Both the position numbers and the translations under genes were made by a program. Below the pieces are notes generated by a model that saw nothing but the letters and a program-made list of their open reading frames with translations, was not told the DNA's origin and did not search any database. This document shows, in pieces, positions 31,862 to 42,279 of a stretch of 46,324 nucleotides of DNA (the stretch's first letter is position 1; the number at the start of each line of letters is the position of its first letter). The DNA is taken from the NCBI GenBank assembly GCA_049999725.1, contig JBNGIS010008019.1:1-46324 (forward strand), written 5' to 3'. This stretch comes from Haplomitrium mnioides. Its lineage: Eukaryota > Marchantiophyta > Haplomitriopsida > Calobryales.

Positions 31862-33407
31862 TAAGCTATATAACAAGGAGTTGATATCAATGATTGTTAG
31901 TATATGAATGTTAATATATGCCATTGTAAGATAGGATTGAGCATTAATGACAGGAGTTATAAAAATGATTTGGCAAAGCTATAACAAGGATTTGTCGATA
32001 AAGGTATTTATTAAATATAGATTCATTTACTTTAACATAGGATTGGGTGATAAGCTACAAAACAAGGATTCGACGAAAATGATTGTTAGTATGTGAGTGC
32101 TGATATATGCCATTGTAAGATAGGATTGAGCAATAATGATGAGAGTTTAAATGATGATTTCGCAAAGCTAAAACAAATATTTGCCAATAAAGGTATTTAG
32201 TTTATGCAACTTCATGTAGTGTAACAAGGGATTGAGCGATAAGCTATATAACAAGGATTTGACAATAATGAACGTTAGTATAAGATTGTTAGTATATGCC
32301 ATTGTAAGATAGGATTGGGCGTCAATGACCAGAGCTATAACAAGTATTTGGCAGAGATATAATAAGGATTTGTCAACAAAGATATTTGGTATATGCAACT
32401 TCATATACTTGCAGATAAACATATTTAGTATATGCAACTTCATATACTGTAACATAGGATTGGGCGATAAGCTATATAGCAAAGATTTGACAATAATGAT
32501 TTTAGGTATGTGATTGTTAATATATGCCACTGTAAGATAGGATTGGGCGTTTATGATGGGAGCTATAACAAGGTATTGCTCATAAAGATATTTAGTACAT
32601 GCAACTTCATATACTATAATATAGGATTGGGTGATAAGCTTTATAACAAGGATTTGACAAAAATAATTGTTAGTATATGATTGTTAATATATGTCAATGT
32701 AGGATATGATTGGGCGTTAATGACACAAGTTATGACAAGGATTTGAAAAAGCTACAACAAGGATTTGCTAATGAAGGTATTTAGTTTTTCAACTTTATAT
32801 ATTGTAACATAAGATTAGACAATAAGCTATATAACAACCATTTGTCAATAATGATATTTGGTATATGATTGCTAATATATGCCATTTTAAGATTAGATTG
32901 GGCGTTAATGACATGAGCTAAAACCAAGATTTGGTAGAGCTATAACAAGGATTTTTTGGTAAAGATGTTTAGTATATACAATTTCATATACTCTATTATA
33001 GGCTTGGGCGTTAATGACACGAACTATAACAAGGATTTGGTAGAGAACTAACAAGGAAATGCCAATAAAGATATTAAGTATATGCAACTATATACACAAT
33101 ACATAGAATTTGGCGATAAGCTATATAACAAGGATTTGAAAATAATGATTGTTAGTACATAATTGTTAATATATGTTTCTACAAGATATGATTGGGTGCT
33201 AGTGACATGAGGTATAACAAGGATTTGTCGATAAAGATATTTAATGTATGCAACTTCATATATTATAACATTGGATTGAACGACAAGCTATATAACAAGG
33301 ATTTGATATCATTGATTGTTAGTATATGATTGTTAATATATTCCATTGTAAGAGAGGATTGAGTATTAATGATGAGAGTTATAAAAAGGATTTGGCAAAG
33401 CTATACC
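31862..33407. repeat. Satellite array resumed, ~189-bp monomers
   Basis: The landmark GCTATATAAC (or a variant) recurs at about 31866, 32054, 32243, 32471, 32638, 32826, 33120 and 33287. The spacings are 188, 189, 228, 167, 188, 294 and 167. This order copies the monomers from 9793 onward, including private variants such as GCTACAAAACAAGG and AACCATTTGTCAATAATGAT. At 33287 the first monomer variant starts again. The copia LTR cuts the array at 33408. Confidence 0.93.
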
Positions 33408-33631
33408 TGTTAAAGGAGGAAATCTCTCAATAGAATAGTATAATGCTCAATTAGCTCAACTAATATATATTCCTCCACATATCATCTTGTCAATAATCTT
33501 CATACATCTCTTCTCATCTCATCTAACATATAGTTACAACTATATATTCTTATAGTGAAACTAGATTAGAGTTTATGATTAACTAATCTAATATAACTTA
33601 GAATAATAACTATAACTATTATATCCTAACA
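33408..33631 (-). repeat. 3' LTR of the copia element
   Basis: It begins TGTTAAAGGAGG and ends TATATCCTAACA, a TGTTA...TAACA inverted end. It is rich in AT with TATATA words. Satellite adjoins it on the left, and CTCCCTCTTGGTT, the complement of the purine tract, on the right. Confidence 0.82.
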
Positions 33632-34440
33632 CTCCCTCTTGGTTGTAATATGGGAATGTTACAAACAAACAATAAGATATAGTTATCTAAGTTATACAAA
33701 CTCCAACAACTCATTTCTGAGATGTTTCTATGCAAGATAAATGTGTTGCCTCATTAAAACCCTCTCATACTCCTGCGAGGGAAAGAGTACAACCACCTAG
33801 ATTTGCGGAAATATAGATGAAAAATAACAAGAATAATATCGTCAATCTTCCAATAGCCAAGAAAGTCGATGTAGACCAATGCCGCCACAATAGAGCCGAT
33901 GAAGAGCTTGAGTCAATGCCTTCATAAATAAGTCGGTTCGATTGTCCTTGCCTGCAATAACCTACACAGAAATAGTCTCATCTTGCTACTCATGAGTAAA
34001 GAAGAATTTTGGCGCAATGTGCTTGATACTATCTCCTTTAATAAATCCCTTGGAAACCTATTCAACACATGCCAAATTATCTTCCTACAAAACAGTAGGA
34101 TTAGTCAAACAAGGCAAACCAACATGCACACTTACATGATCAATCATCCTCCTAAGCCAAATACACTCCCTACTAGCCTCATACAATGCTATAATCTCTG
34201 AATGATTAGAAGAGGTACAAGTTAGTGTTTGCTTGGTACTCTTCCAAGATATAATAACAAGAACATATAAGAATACGTAGCCAATTTGGGATTTTGCATC
34301 GTATGAATCAGATAGATATCCAGCATACACATAGCCAATGAGGATATTATCAGTGTGTTTAGGGTAATAAAGTCCTATATCTATATCAATGGTGCCTTGT
34401 AAGTATCAAAAGATACGTTTAATCCCATTCCAATGTCGTA
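33632..34440 (-). pseudogene. Copia RNase H and 3' non-coding region
   Basis: The minus strand reads GYLSDSYDAKSQIGYVF, ISWKSTKQTLTCTSSNHSEI and ALYEASRECIWLRRMI. After further stops come HIAPKFFFTHE and VQVIAGKDNRTDLFMKALTQ, the conserved C-terminus of copia polyproteins. Coding matter fades near 33850. The rest, to 33632, is 3' non-coding sequence with the polypurine tract. Confidence 0.88.
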
Positions 34441-35720
34441 TAGTGGGTTGTGATTTATGTCTAGAAAGCAAGTTCACGGCAAATGAAATATCAGGATAAG
34501 TTTGGTTGGCAAGAAACATAGATTGCTAATGGTTGAGAGATAAGGCTTCTCCGATCCAAGTAAGAGCTCATTTTTGGTTCTCTTTGTAAACATATCTTTG
34601 TCTCGAAACAATGTACATACCTCCATAGGAGATGTAATAGGATGAGATTTATCAAAATTAAATTGTTTGAGGACCTTCTTAGTATATGTACTTTGATGCA
34701 AGAGTATGCTATCTTGTAAGTTCTCAAATTGAAGGCCTAAACAATAAGTGGTCTCGCCAATGTCCTTCATGTCAAAAACTTTCTTAAGTATTATAATAGT
34801 ATGCTCAAGTAAAGATTTATGATCAAAACGCTTAATATCATCAACATAAATTGCAACAATTATAAACTCATTATTGACATGTTTAATAAATAAGCATGCG
34901 CAATGTCGTCATGGTCAAAACCCATAGCTAACATCTCTTCTTAAAATCTCTGATACCATATTCTGCCACTTTGCTTAAGTCCATATATAGATCTTATGAT
35001 CTGGATTGCATATCCATCTTTGGCCATAGGCATGGATTGATGCACAAGAGGGGCTAAAGGCCTACTTGTTGATATCTGCATCGTAGGGACTATAGGTCCA
35101 CCCCAAGTATTCACTCCATTAGGCCTCATAGTGGTATGGTGTGTAGAAGTAGATGTATGGCTCTGAGGTTTCTCCGTGGAGACATGCTTGCCCTGAATAT
35201 GACAGATATTCCTAGCAATTAGCTCTGAGGGTGCTCTCATATAGATCTAGGTATCTAATATGCCATAAAGGTATGCTGCCACTACATCCATCTGATGTAT
35301 CAGGAGCTCATGTCCTAGAGAAAAGCCAACTAGATATTGGTAAGTGATAGCATCCATGACAGAGGCATATGTGAGATCAAAGTCTCTCCAAAGTATTTGT
35401 GTATAGTCTTTGACTACAATGCGTCTTATATCTGACAACTTTGCCTTTAGCATTACACCATTTGACAAATATCCACCAATAACCTATCAGTTGGGTGTCA
35501 CGAGGTGTAGAACAACAGGTCTGAACACTCTCCTTTGTTTCATAGAATCCAATTCTGAGTTCATTTCTTTTTCCCATTCCGACCAATCAGAGTTGTCTTG
35601 TACCTCTTTAATAGTTCTTGGATCAGGAGGAGTATCAGAAATATTCTAAGATATAATATATGAAAAATGATCATCTATTTGCACACACTCTCTCTTCCAT
35701 ATGGTCCCAATATTCATATA
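34441..35720 (-). pseudogene. Copia reverse transcriptase
   Basis: In minus-strand order: FDLTYASVMDAITYQYLVG, LLIHQMDVVAAYLYG, IIRSIYGLKQSGRIWYQRF, IIVAIYVDDI (YVDD at 34837-34848) and MKDIGETTYCLGLQFENL. These are the standard copia RT blocks with both catalytic regions recognisable. An odd insert after the first block (SHTSTSTHHTTMRPNG) suggests an indel or small rearrangement. Many stops occur. Confidence 0.9.
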
Positions 35721-35889
35721 GTGAATAGAAATTTCTTCATTTTATAGGATTTCTATAGGAGAAACAATCAGTGGAGGGATAGGTGCATTAGATGATGATG
35801 GAACATCTATAGAGGGTCATTTCCTCTCAGTTGAAACTCTTTGTCGGGGTTGAGAGTCTTTGGCACCTAAAAAGCATCCTCTCTTTACC

Positions 35890-36880
35890 CTTGGTGGCTG
35901 ATCTTATGCTGGTTTTGTCAACTCTTGCAAACGTGCAGGGATATTCTCAACATGTATGTGTGATCTAGTCACCTTTGCTATCTCATTAAATGAGTCTGGC
36001 AATTGTTCGACTGTTTTAGTTAAATATAATAATCTCTTGACTTCATCCTCACATTGCCTAGATCTTTGATCAATCCATAAATTGGATGATGTCACCCATT
36101 GCACTTCTTTCGGTATTGAAGATAATTTATTTTGTTCTTCAAATAAAGATGGAAAGATATCTTCATAGAAATAGCAATCCACAAATCTAGATTGAAAAAC
36201 ATCCACTGTGGATGGTTCTAGATAGCGTATAATAGAAGGAGAATCATATCCTATATATATGTCTTTCTGTCTTTGAGGACCCATCTTAGTCCGTTTTGGA
36301 CCCATAATAGGTACAAAGACTTGGCATCTGAAAACTCGAAGGTGAGATAAGTCGAGGGTAGTCCCGAAGGCAAGCTGGTGAGGAGTCAAGGAATGGAATG
36401 ATGATGGTCGATATTTCAATAGTGATGCAACATGTAATAATGCATGACCTCAAGGTGAAATTGGCGATTTGGTTTGCAATAACATAGGTCGTGCAATCAT
36501 TTCAATGAAGTGTATTACTTGTTCAGCAATGCCATTCTGGAAATGGACATGTGCTACTGAGTATTGGATATCTATGCTTGTGGTCATGCAAAAATCATCA
36601 AAAGTTTTTGATGTAAATTCTCTTGCATTGTCCACTCTTAGAATCCTGATCGGGTTATATGGAAATTGAGCTTTCAATTTCAAAATATGTGCCAAAATTC
36701 TATGAAAGACTAAATTTTGGGTGGAAAGCAAAGAGACTTGTGACCACTTAGATGATGCGCATATGATAACCAAAACATATCAAAATGGGCCACTTGGTGG
36801 GTCAATAGGACCACACACATCAACATGTATTTGTTCAAGGAATTTTGGTATATCCATAATAGTCTTGGATACCGCTAGTC
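35890..36880 (-). pseudogene. Copia integrase
   Basis: The minus strand reads HVDVCGPIDPPSGPF for the first Asp, ILRVDNAREFTSKTFDDFC for the second and VHFQNGIAEQ for the Glu. The DDE triad is recognisable, with a stop after SGPF. The C-terminal part has LTPHQLAFGTTLDLSHLRVF, PKRTKMGPQRQKDIYIGYDS and SIIRYLEPSTVDVF, typical of plant copia integrases. It is separated from RT by a low-complexity linker. Confidence 0.9.
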
Positions 36881-37460
36881 AAAGGACTTATTAGCTACAT
36901 GGCTGCGTGATCGATTGTGGACTAACCCTAGTGGAAATATTTTGAGTTACTTTCATTATCTTATGAAACATGGCAGTACCCGGATGTCCCAAACGTTTGT
37001 GCCATAACTCTGATTGATCGGTTTGTAGTGTAGCAATATGAAAGGTATGGATTCGTGTGACATAAAACCCAAGCGGGTAAGCAAACAATGTTTCCTTTAT
37101 CATCATACCCTCAGGAGTCTTTTTCAAAATGTGTAAGACTTCCCGATCTCTATAAGTGCTAGTATGTATATGGAAGTTACTGTCACGTATGTCTTTAAAA
37201 ATGATCAAATTCCTAGTAGCACTAGAAGCATAAATGGCATATTTAATGTTCAAGACTGTCCCCTATGGTAAAATGATCATTGCAGGTCCATGTCCTTCAA
37301 GATTATTGCTCCCCATGATGGTGGTCATCTGCCGACTTGATGGTGTCATCTGATAGAAGTAAGATCTGCATTTCAAGATGATATGAGTACTTCCATTGTC
37401 AATAATGGAGGTTCTATTGTCCTCAAATGTAGGATCTGAGAATTGCTAGAGATCATGTGG
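36881..37460 (-). pseudogene. Copia protease and pre-integrase region
   Basis: SIIDNGSTHIILKCRSYF near 37400 is the protease active site, with DNGST where DSGTT or DSGAS is usual. AIYASSATRNLIIFKDIRD and SELWHKRLGHPGTAMFHKI follow, the pre-integrase zinc-binding segment (H and H of HHCC). Confidence 0.85.
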
Positions 37461-38449
37461 TTCTCTACAAGATCTACATCATTCTGAATGTAATTACTCA
37501 AAGTCTCTTCCTTTTCTAAAAAGGTACCATGAGTCTCTGGTTGTATAAGGAAACTAGATGTGTAGGGATTCTACACCTCTTTTGAGTGTGTCCATGTATT
37601 CCTCACCTGAAACATACAACTGATGTAGGAGGATGACTTGTCGATGGTCCAGATCAATTCACAGTAGTAGTTCTACCACCTCTGCTTCCTCTTGTATAAG
37701 GAGATCATGCATCATTTGGCCTCTGCCCCTCCCCTTGAATGATTGTGCTTGGCTTGAATTGGGAAATCTGCCCCTTTTGGAAGCTTGTCTTCCACTTTTG
37801 TAATTGGCTCTTCTATTGGAAGTGCCTATGTTTATTGCAGGTCCTGAATAAAAAATTTCAAGAAGTTGAGAAATGGGCAGTGTGCCAGATGTCTAACTTT
37901 AGAGTTCTTCAATAAGAGTTCTTGATGTTTCTTTGCAAGTAGCATGTGAGCTATTAATTCTGAGTAGCGTGTGAATCTCATATTCATATGTTGAGTTGAC
38001 AAAATCATATTCGTCGGATGGAATGTTGATAGAGTCTTCTCTATATGTTCCTCATCATTAATAGGTTACCCACATAAAGTGAGTTGGGAGGTAATCCTAA
38101 ACAATTCACTATTGTATTTAGAAATTGTAGTGAAGTCTTGAACTCTGAGATTCACCCAATCGTGCTTGGCTTTGGGCAAGTGGATAGTTTTTGTATGATC
38201 AAGTCTATCTTTGAGTTGATCCCATAGAATTCTAGGATTGCTCTCATTAAGATACTGGAATTTGAGAGGATCAGTAAGGTGATGCCTCAAGAAAACCAAT
38301 GCATGTGCTTTCTATTGCGCATCTATGTCATCATCAGTTAGAATTGTTGTCTCTAATCCCTTAGAGACAAGGTGAGCTGCAGCAACCAATGACCAAGAGA
38401 GGTAACTCTCTCCATCTATGGTCAATGGTTTGAAGCTGAGCTTTTCCAT
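37461..38449 (-). pseudogene. gag: Copia gag
   Basis: From the ATG at 38449: MEKLSFKPLTIDGESYLSW, then VFLRHHLTDPLKFQYLNE, PRILWDQLKDRLDHTKTIHL and FTTISKYNSELFRITSQL, the copia-type gag core. Near 37590-37640 a knuckle reads CFR*GIHGHTQKRC, where the second Cys has become TGA. At least one stop (DDIDAQ*KAHA) lies in the core. Confidence 0.85.
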
Positions 38450-39640
38450 GACTGTGGTATATCTCAAGGTTCAGCAATTCAATACTCAAAGTATGAAATA
38501 ACAAATGCTGAAAATTTAGAGAAATCTTGTGCAACTTGCTGAAAACCGACTTGATCTTTGATTTGTTGTATTGAGAATAGCTCAAATGTATTTGAGATGT
38601 GTATCTTCCATGATATATTTGCTGTAGATAGAATTTGAACTTGTTTGTTGTTGCAATTGTGTCTTGAATCATCAATCCTCTAGTCATCAATTTGCAATTC
38701 TGGAGTGTCTTAGCAATAATTGGATCTCAAATCCACCTTCATCAAAGCTCAATTGATAATTTTGCTTATAGATTCTTTGTAATTTCTTCAAATTTTTCAC
38801 TTTTGTATCTTCAATCTTCAGAATTGGTTTGTCTTCTCCAACACCATCTTACAATTACTCTTGTAGCAAGGTACTCTGTTCTCTTGCAATTTCAGAGAAT
38901 TATATATTGTATTCTTCTTCAAGCAATCCAATCTATTGAATGTTATATGTAATATTTGTCAGATCATTAAACTGATCCACACTGCATTAGTGCTCGACTC
39001 TTCAAGGTTTTGTCAAGTTGCAGTGCTCAAATACTTGTTCATTTGCAGCTTTAGGTCTTCATGGAGTTGCTATCTTCTTCACCGAGTTGCTAATATGTGC
39101 AATATCAAACTACTCAAATTTGTTTATTTTGCTTCTTCAATTTGATGTTGTTGTTGTTGTTCTTTTAAATAGGTTTCGTCAAATGTATGAGCTCTTCATT
39201 GTTGTGTAGATTTGCTTTTGAAAATGTTCTTTGTTTGTGAGCTTTCTTTGTATAGTAGTTCTTCGTCGACTTCTGGCTTTCAATAAGCTCATTCATTTCT
39301 CCATTGATTTATGAATAAGTGATTAATTCTTCTTGGTTTTAATACATTAAGCAACTCACCACTCTGTTCTTTGATATGTTGTTCATCAAGCAACTCTGCT
39401 TTGTTGAGATATGTTGTTCCTTTCAAATAAATATATTGTTATTTTCTTTGGCAATGTCTTCGAATGTGTTTTCTTCAAATGTAGCTCTTCTTCATGCATC
39501 GAATGTATTTAAATCAGGTTTCGAGCTTTCATTCATTGATAACAGCCGCTACTTTGAACCAAGAACCGCTACTGAGTTCATATTTCACTTGGTAGTCAAA
39601 ATTTTTTTTTTGGTGATTTGGCATTGAAAAACATCAATTT
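38450..39640 (-). other. Probable copia leader, no gene
   Basis: T-rich on the plus strand with many TCTTCAA and TTGTTGTTG words (39144-39162). No primer site, no LTR copy and no convincing reading frame. By position it is the 5' leader of the copia element, but its right boundary is not visible. Confidence 0.45.
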
Positions 39641-39936
39641 TGCGTTTGTAATCTTTTTTTTTCGTAAAAAATCGTTTTTTATAAATACAAATTGCATATT
39701 TTACATTGAGATTATATTTCAAACATTTTATTATACATAATACCCTAGAAAATAAGCATTTTGGTTATTCAAACATTTTATTAAAACTTCACACTATTGC
39801 CAATACACTAAATTCATCAAAAATAAAATAAAACATATATCATTTTATGAAAAAAATTTACAAGCAAATGTAAATGTCTAGTCGAGTATCGACTTTGAAC
39901 CAGACTTTGAGCATCGTAGCTAGTGATTCCTAGGCA
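39641..39936. other. AT-rich spacer
   Basis: Very AT-rich, with runs of T and A and the word ACATTTTATTA repeated. I see no gene or element. The palindrome-core repeats begin at its right edge. Confidence 0.5.
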
Positions 39937-40330
39937 AGCATAGACTCCAAATCAAAACCCTAAAGCCTATGCACACATAGATTCCGAACAAGAATCCTAA
40001 AGCTTGTGCATGCTTAGACTCTGAACAATAACAATGAAGCTATGCACGCATGGACTTTGAAATAGAACCCTACAGCCATTGCATGCCAAGATTCTAAACA
40101 AAAACCCTACAGCCTATGCACGCATAGACATTGAACAAGAACCCTTTGGGGTAAGGATGTAGAGACTTTGAACAATAACCTGACAACTTATGCACGCTTG
40201 AAATCCGAACAAGAACTACAAAACCTTAATGCGCAGAGACACTAAACAATGCGCAAAGACTCCAAATCATTCTTAGATTAGCAATTGAATTCAAACCATT
40301 CTTAGACTATCAATTGAGTCAACTTATTTT
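39937..40330. repeat. Minisatellite, ~37-bp units with palindromic core
   Basis: Units such as CCTATGCACACATAGATTCC and CCTATGCACGCATAGACATT recur about every 37 bp, each followed by GAACAAGAACCCT-like text. The core TATGCACGCATA is close to a perfect palindrome and is shared with the 24-bp repeats at 41775 and 43798. Confidence 0.8.
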
Positions 40331-40439
40331 TAGATGCACTAAATTGAATCGTGATGAAAAGACTTGAAATAGATTGAAAGAGCAACAAGATGAAACTTTG
40401 GCAAATAAAGATTTGGAAAAAATAAATTCTCAAACTCTA

Positions 40440-41045
40440 TCCCCTTTAGGAGGAACTATCTCATCTAAATCCACAAGTTGAGCATCTGCAGTCGCTAGAG
40501 AGTTCTATCGAGACTTTCCAGTCCTCAATATTACAATAGAGTCACAGAAGCACATACAACACCAGGAGGAACATGTTCCTTGTGGTATGCAAAAATGATC
40601 TGTGACTCAGTCACATCGGATGGCAAGGAAGCCATTGTCAAAACCCTCTGAGGAATATAAATAGACTAACGTCTATCATATTCCACGGCGATGCAATTTC
40701 GCATCAGCTTTAAAGCACAGACAAGGCATGTGCTAGACCTAGAGCAAAGATCTAGAATCCAATCCTACTATGTTGATAAATGGTCAATGAAAAAATTATA
40801 AAGAGCTTGTGGCTTTTGATAAACATTCACAAGAGCATTATCTCCTGGGTGTTAGTTTTGTCGAAACTGTAGGACAACTAAACACACTACGCATAATCTT
40901 TCAAGGAAGTCCTATCGAAGAAGCAAGTTGGAAATTAAAGAGCTGCATGCTCCTCTTTACTTCTTTAGTCCAGTAGCCTACCGTCCAATATTCATGGGCA
41001 TGTGCAATTCTAGGACCACTAGAATGATGAATGTTGTTTTTGTCC
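40440..41045 (-). pseudogene. Exon 4: SAM-binding half of an N4/N6-type DNA methyltransferase
   Basis: The exon opens after TTTTTACAG (acceptor at 41046). The minus strand codes HAHEYWTVGYWTKEVKRS, then after a shift DFLERLCVV. Next come HPGDNALVNVYQKPQALYNF and FIDHLS, then the SAM-binding motif ILDLCSRSSTCLVCALKL, in which DLCSGSGTG is easily restored by eye. RNCIAVEYDRR follows. The pattern of KP, a helix, VLDpFxGSGTT and R-cIavE-d is that of Pfam N6_N4_Mtase. Motif I follows motif IV (in exon 3), so it is beta-class. At least four stops and one shift make it dead. Coding fades by about 40440. Confidence 0.72.
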
Positions 41046-41148
41046 CTGTAAAAAGAAAAACAAACAAATCAACTAATGTAAACAAAATGTAGGAGAAGTA
41101 AAACAAAGAGAAATTAGAAACAAAAAATAAAATAAAAGAACAACTTAC
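41046..41148 (-). other. Intron 3 of the methyltransferase pseudogene
   Basis: 103 bp, with a perfect donor CTG|GTAAGT and an acceptor CTTTTTACAG|G. It is AT-rich, free of the minisatellite and of ordinary plant-intron size. Confidence 0.75.
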
Positions 41149-41703
41149 CAGATGTTGTTGTTGATTGCATACCAGACTTCAGAAAGAGCATCCTTGATGA
41201 TTCCAAATTGTTGCGAGAATGAATAATCACAAAAGACCAAAAGTCCAAAGTTGTAACTGCCACAAAAGATGATACTATATAAAAAATGTCATCTTTTGAA
41301 AAAGGTTCCGAGTCATTGTGCTTACACTCCCTCAAGTTGTACCCATAAGAAATATCAATGATAACCAAAGTAAAACACCTAGACTTCACAAGGCCTTTCA
41401 ATTGTCGAGCATTAGCCTCCCCGTGGATTTGATAAAACGCCACGTTAAGACCATTAACATATGACATTAATTCATCTTCCTCATCTCTGACAACTCCTTC
41501 CATTGTTAGATATGCAACACCGCTTTGCTACCGTGCTTTCCACTCTCTAACCTTTTGGCAGTGGAGAAGAAAAGCAGGAGGATAAGAGACCAATGTGGGA
41601 GGCTGGTCTTGACCTTAAAGGGCTTCCTCAACCCCACATTTCTTATGATCTTTCGCAGCTACTGTCAATTTCTTTGCAAGCTGTTGTTTAAAAGTTTTGT
41701 CCC
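41149..41703 (-). pseudogene. Exon 3: DPPY-like half of the methyltransferase
   Basis: It starts after TTTTGTGCAG. The minus strand codes FKQQLAKKLTVAAKDHKK, YPPAFLLHCQKVREWKA and YVNGLNVAFYQIHGEANARQ. The catalytic-motif strand CFTLVIIDISYGYNL has DISYG where beta-class amino-methyltransferases have DPPYG. PFSKDDIFYIVSSFVAVTT and DFWSFVIIHSRNNLESSRM follow, as the strands after motif IV. Two in-frame stops lie before the motif. The enzyme type would methylate adenine N6 or cytosine N4. Which base cannot be told from the sequence. Confidence 0.7.
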
Positions 41704-42279
41704 CTGCACAAAAATCAAACAAAAAACATTAAAGAGTGATAAAAAATTTTTAAGATAAAGAACAAAAAAGACTTCCATGTGCGCATGAACATAGAAGTTC
41801 ATGCATGCATGGACTTTGACGTCAATTTGTCGCTAGACTTTGAAGTCTAGGTGCACTTATAAAGCGCGATGGACTTTGAAGTCCAAGCGTGCATGGACTT
41901 TGCAATCCAAGCGAGCGTAGAATTTGCCTTACCTTCGCGCTTGGACTGCGAAGTCCATGTGCACATAGACTTTGGTGTTCAAGCAATGAGGGACTTTAAA
42001 AGTCCAAGCGCGGTTCAAATGAGAAGTCTATGCGCGCATGGACTTTGCTGTTCAAGTACGCATAGACTTCAAAGTCCAGGCAAGATATTGAACAACAAAG
42101 TCTATGGGCGCATGGACTTTGCTGTTAAACTGCACTTGGACTTTGTTGTTCAAGCGCGCTTGGAGTTTGATTCCAGGCACGCATGGACAATAACTTTTTT
42201 AAACCAAAGAACAATTTAAATTACAAAATAGTCAAAGCAAATACAAATAAACAAATGTGGTGTGAAAGGAAGGAATTAC
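41704..42279 (-). other. Intron 2, filled with palindromic minisatellite
   Basis: Donor TTTTG|GTAATT at 42279 and acceptor TTTTTGTGCAG at 41704, length 576 bp. Most of it (41775-42190) is the 24-bp repeat. The donor is weaker than those of introns 1 and 3, so this border is less certain. Confidence 0.6.
41775..42190. repeat. 24-bp palindromic minisatellite in intron 2
   Basis: Units like ATGGACTTTGAAGTCCAAGC and TATGCGCGCATGGACTTTG alternate, giving two nested palindromes (GGACTTTGAAGTCC and CATGCGCGCATG). The period is mostly 24 bp. It is divisible by three, so it gives long but meaningless frames on both strands. Confidence 0.88.

Larger units (their letters stand above)
33408..38449 (-). 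mobile_element. Decayed Ty1/copia element
   Basis: On the minus strand, gag starts at 38449. CCHC knuckle, protease, pre-integrase, integrase, reverse transcriptase and RNase H follow, then a purine tract (AAGAGGGAG) and a 224-bp LTR at 33408-33631. Integrase before reverse transcriptase defines copia order. Stops and shifts occur throughout. I find no matching 5' LTR or primer site upstream of gag. The right-hand end is therefore lost or rearranged, and the leader seems to run to about 39640. Confidence 0.9.

Noticed and set aside
39144-39162. TTG trinucleotide run as a coding repeat
   Set aside because: A short simple repeat in the T-rich leader with no conserved frame around it.
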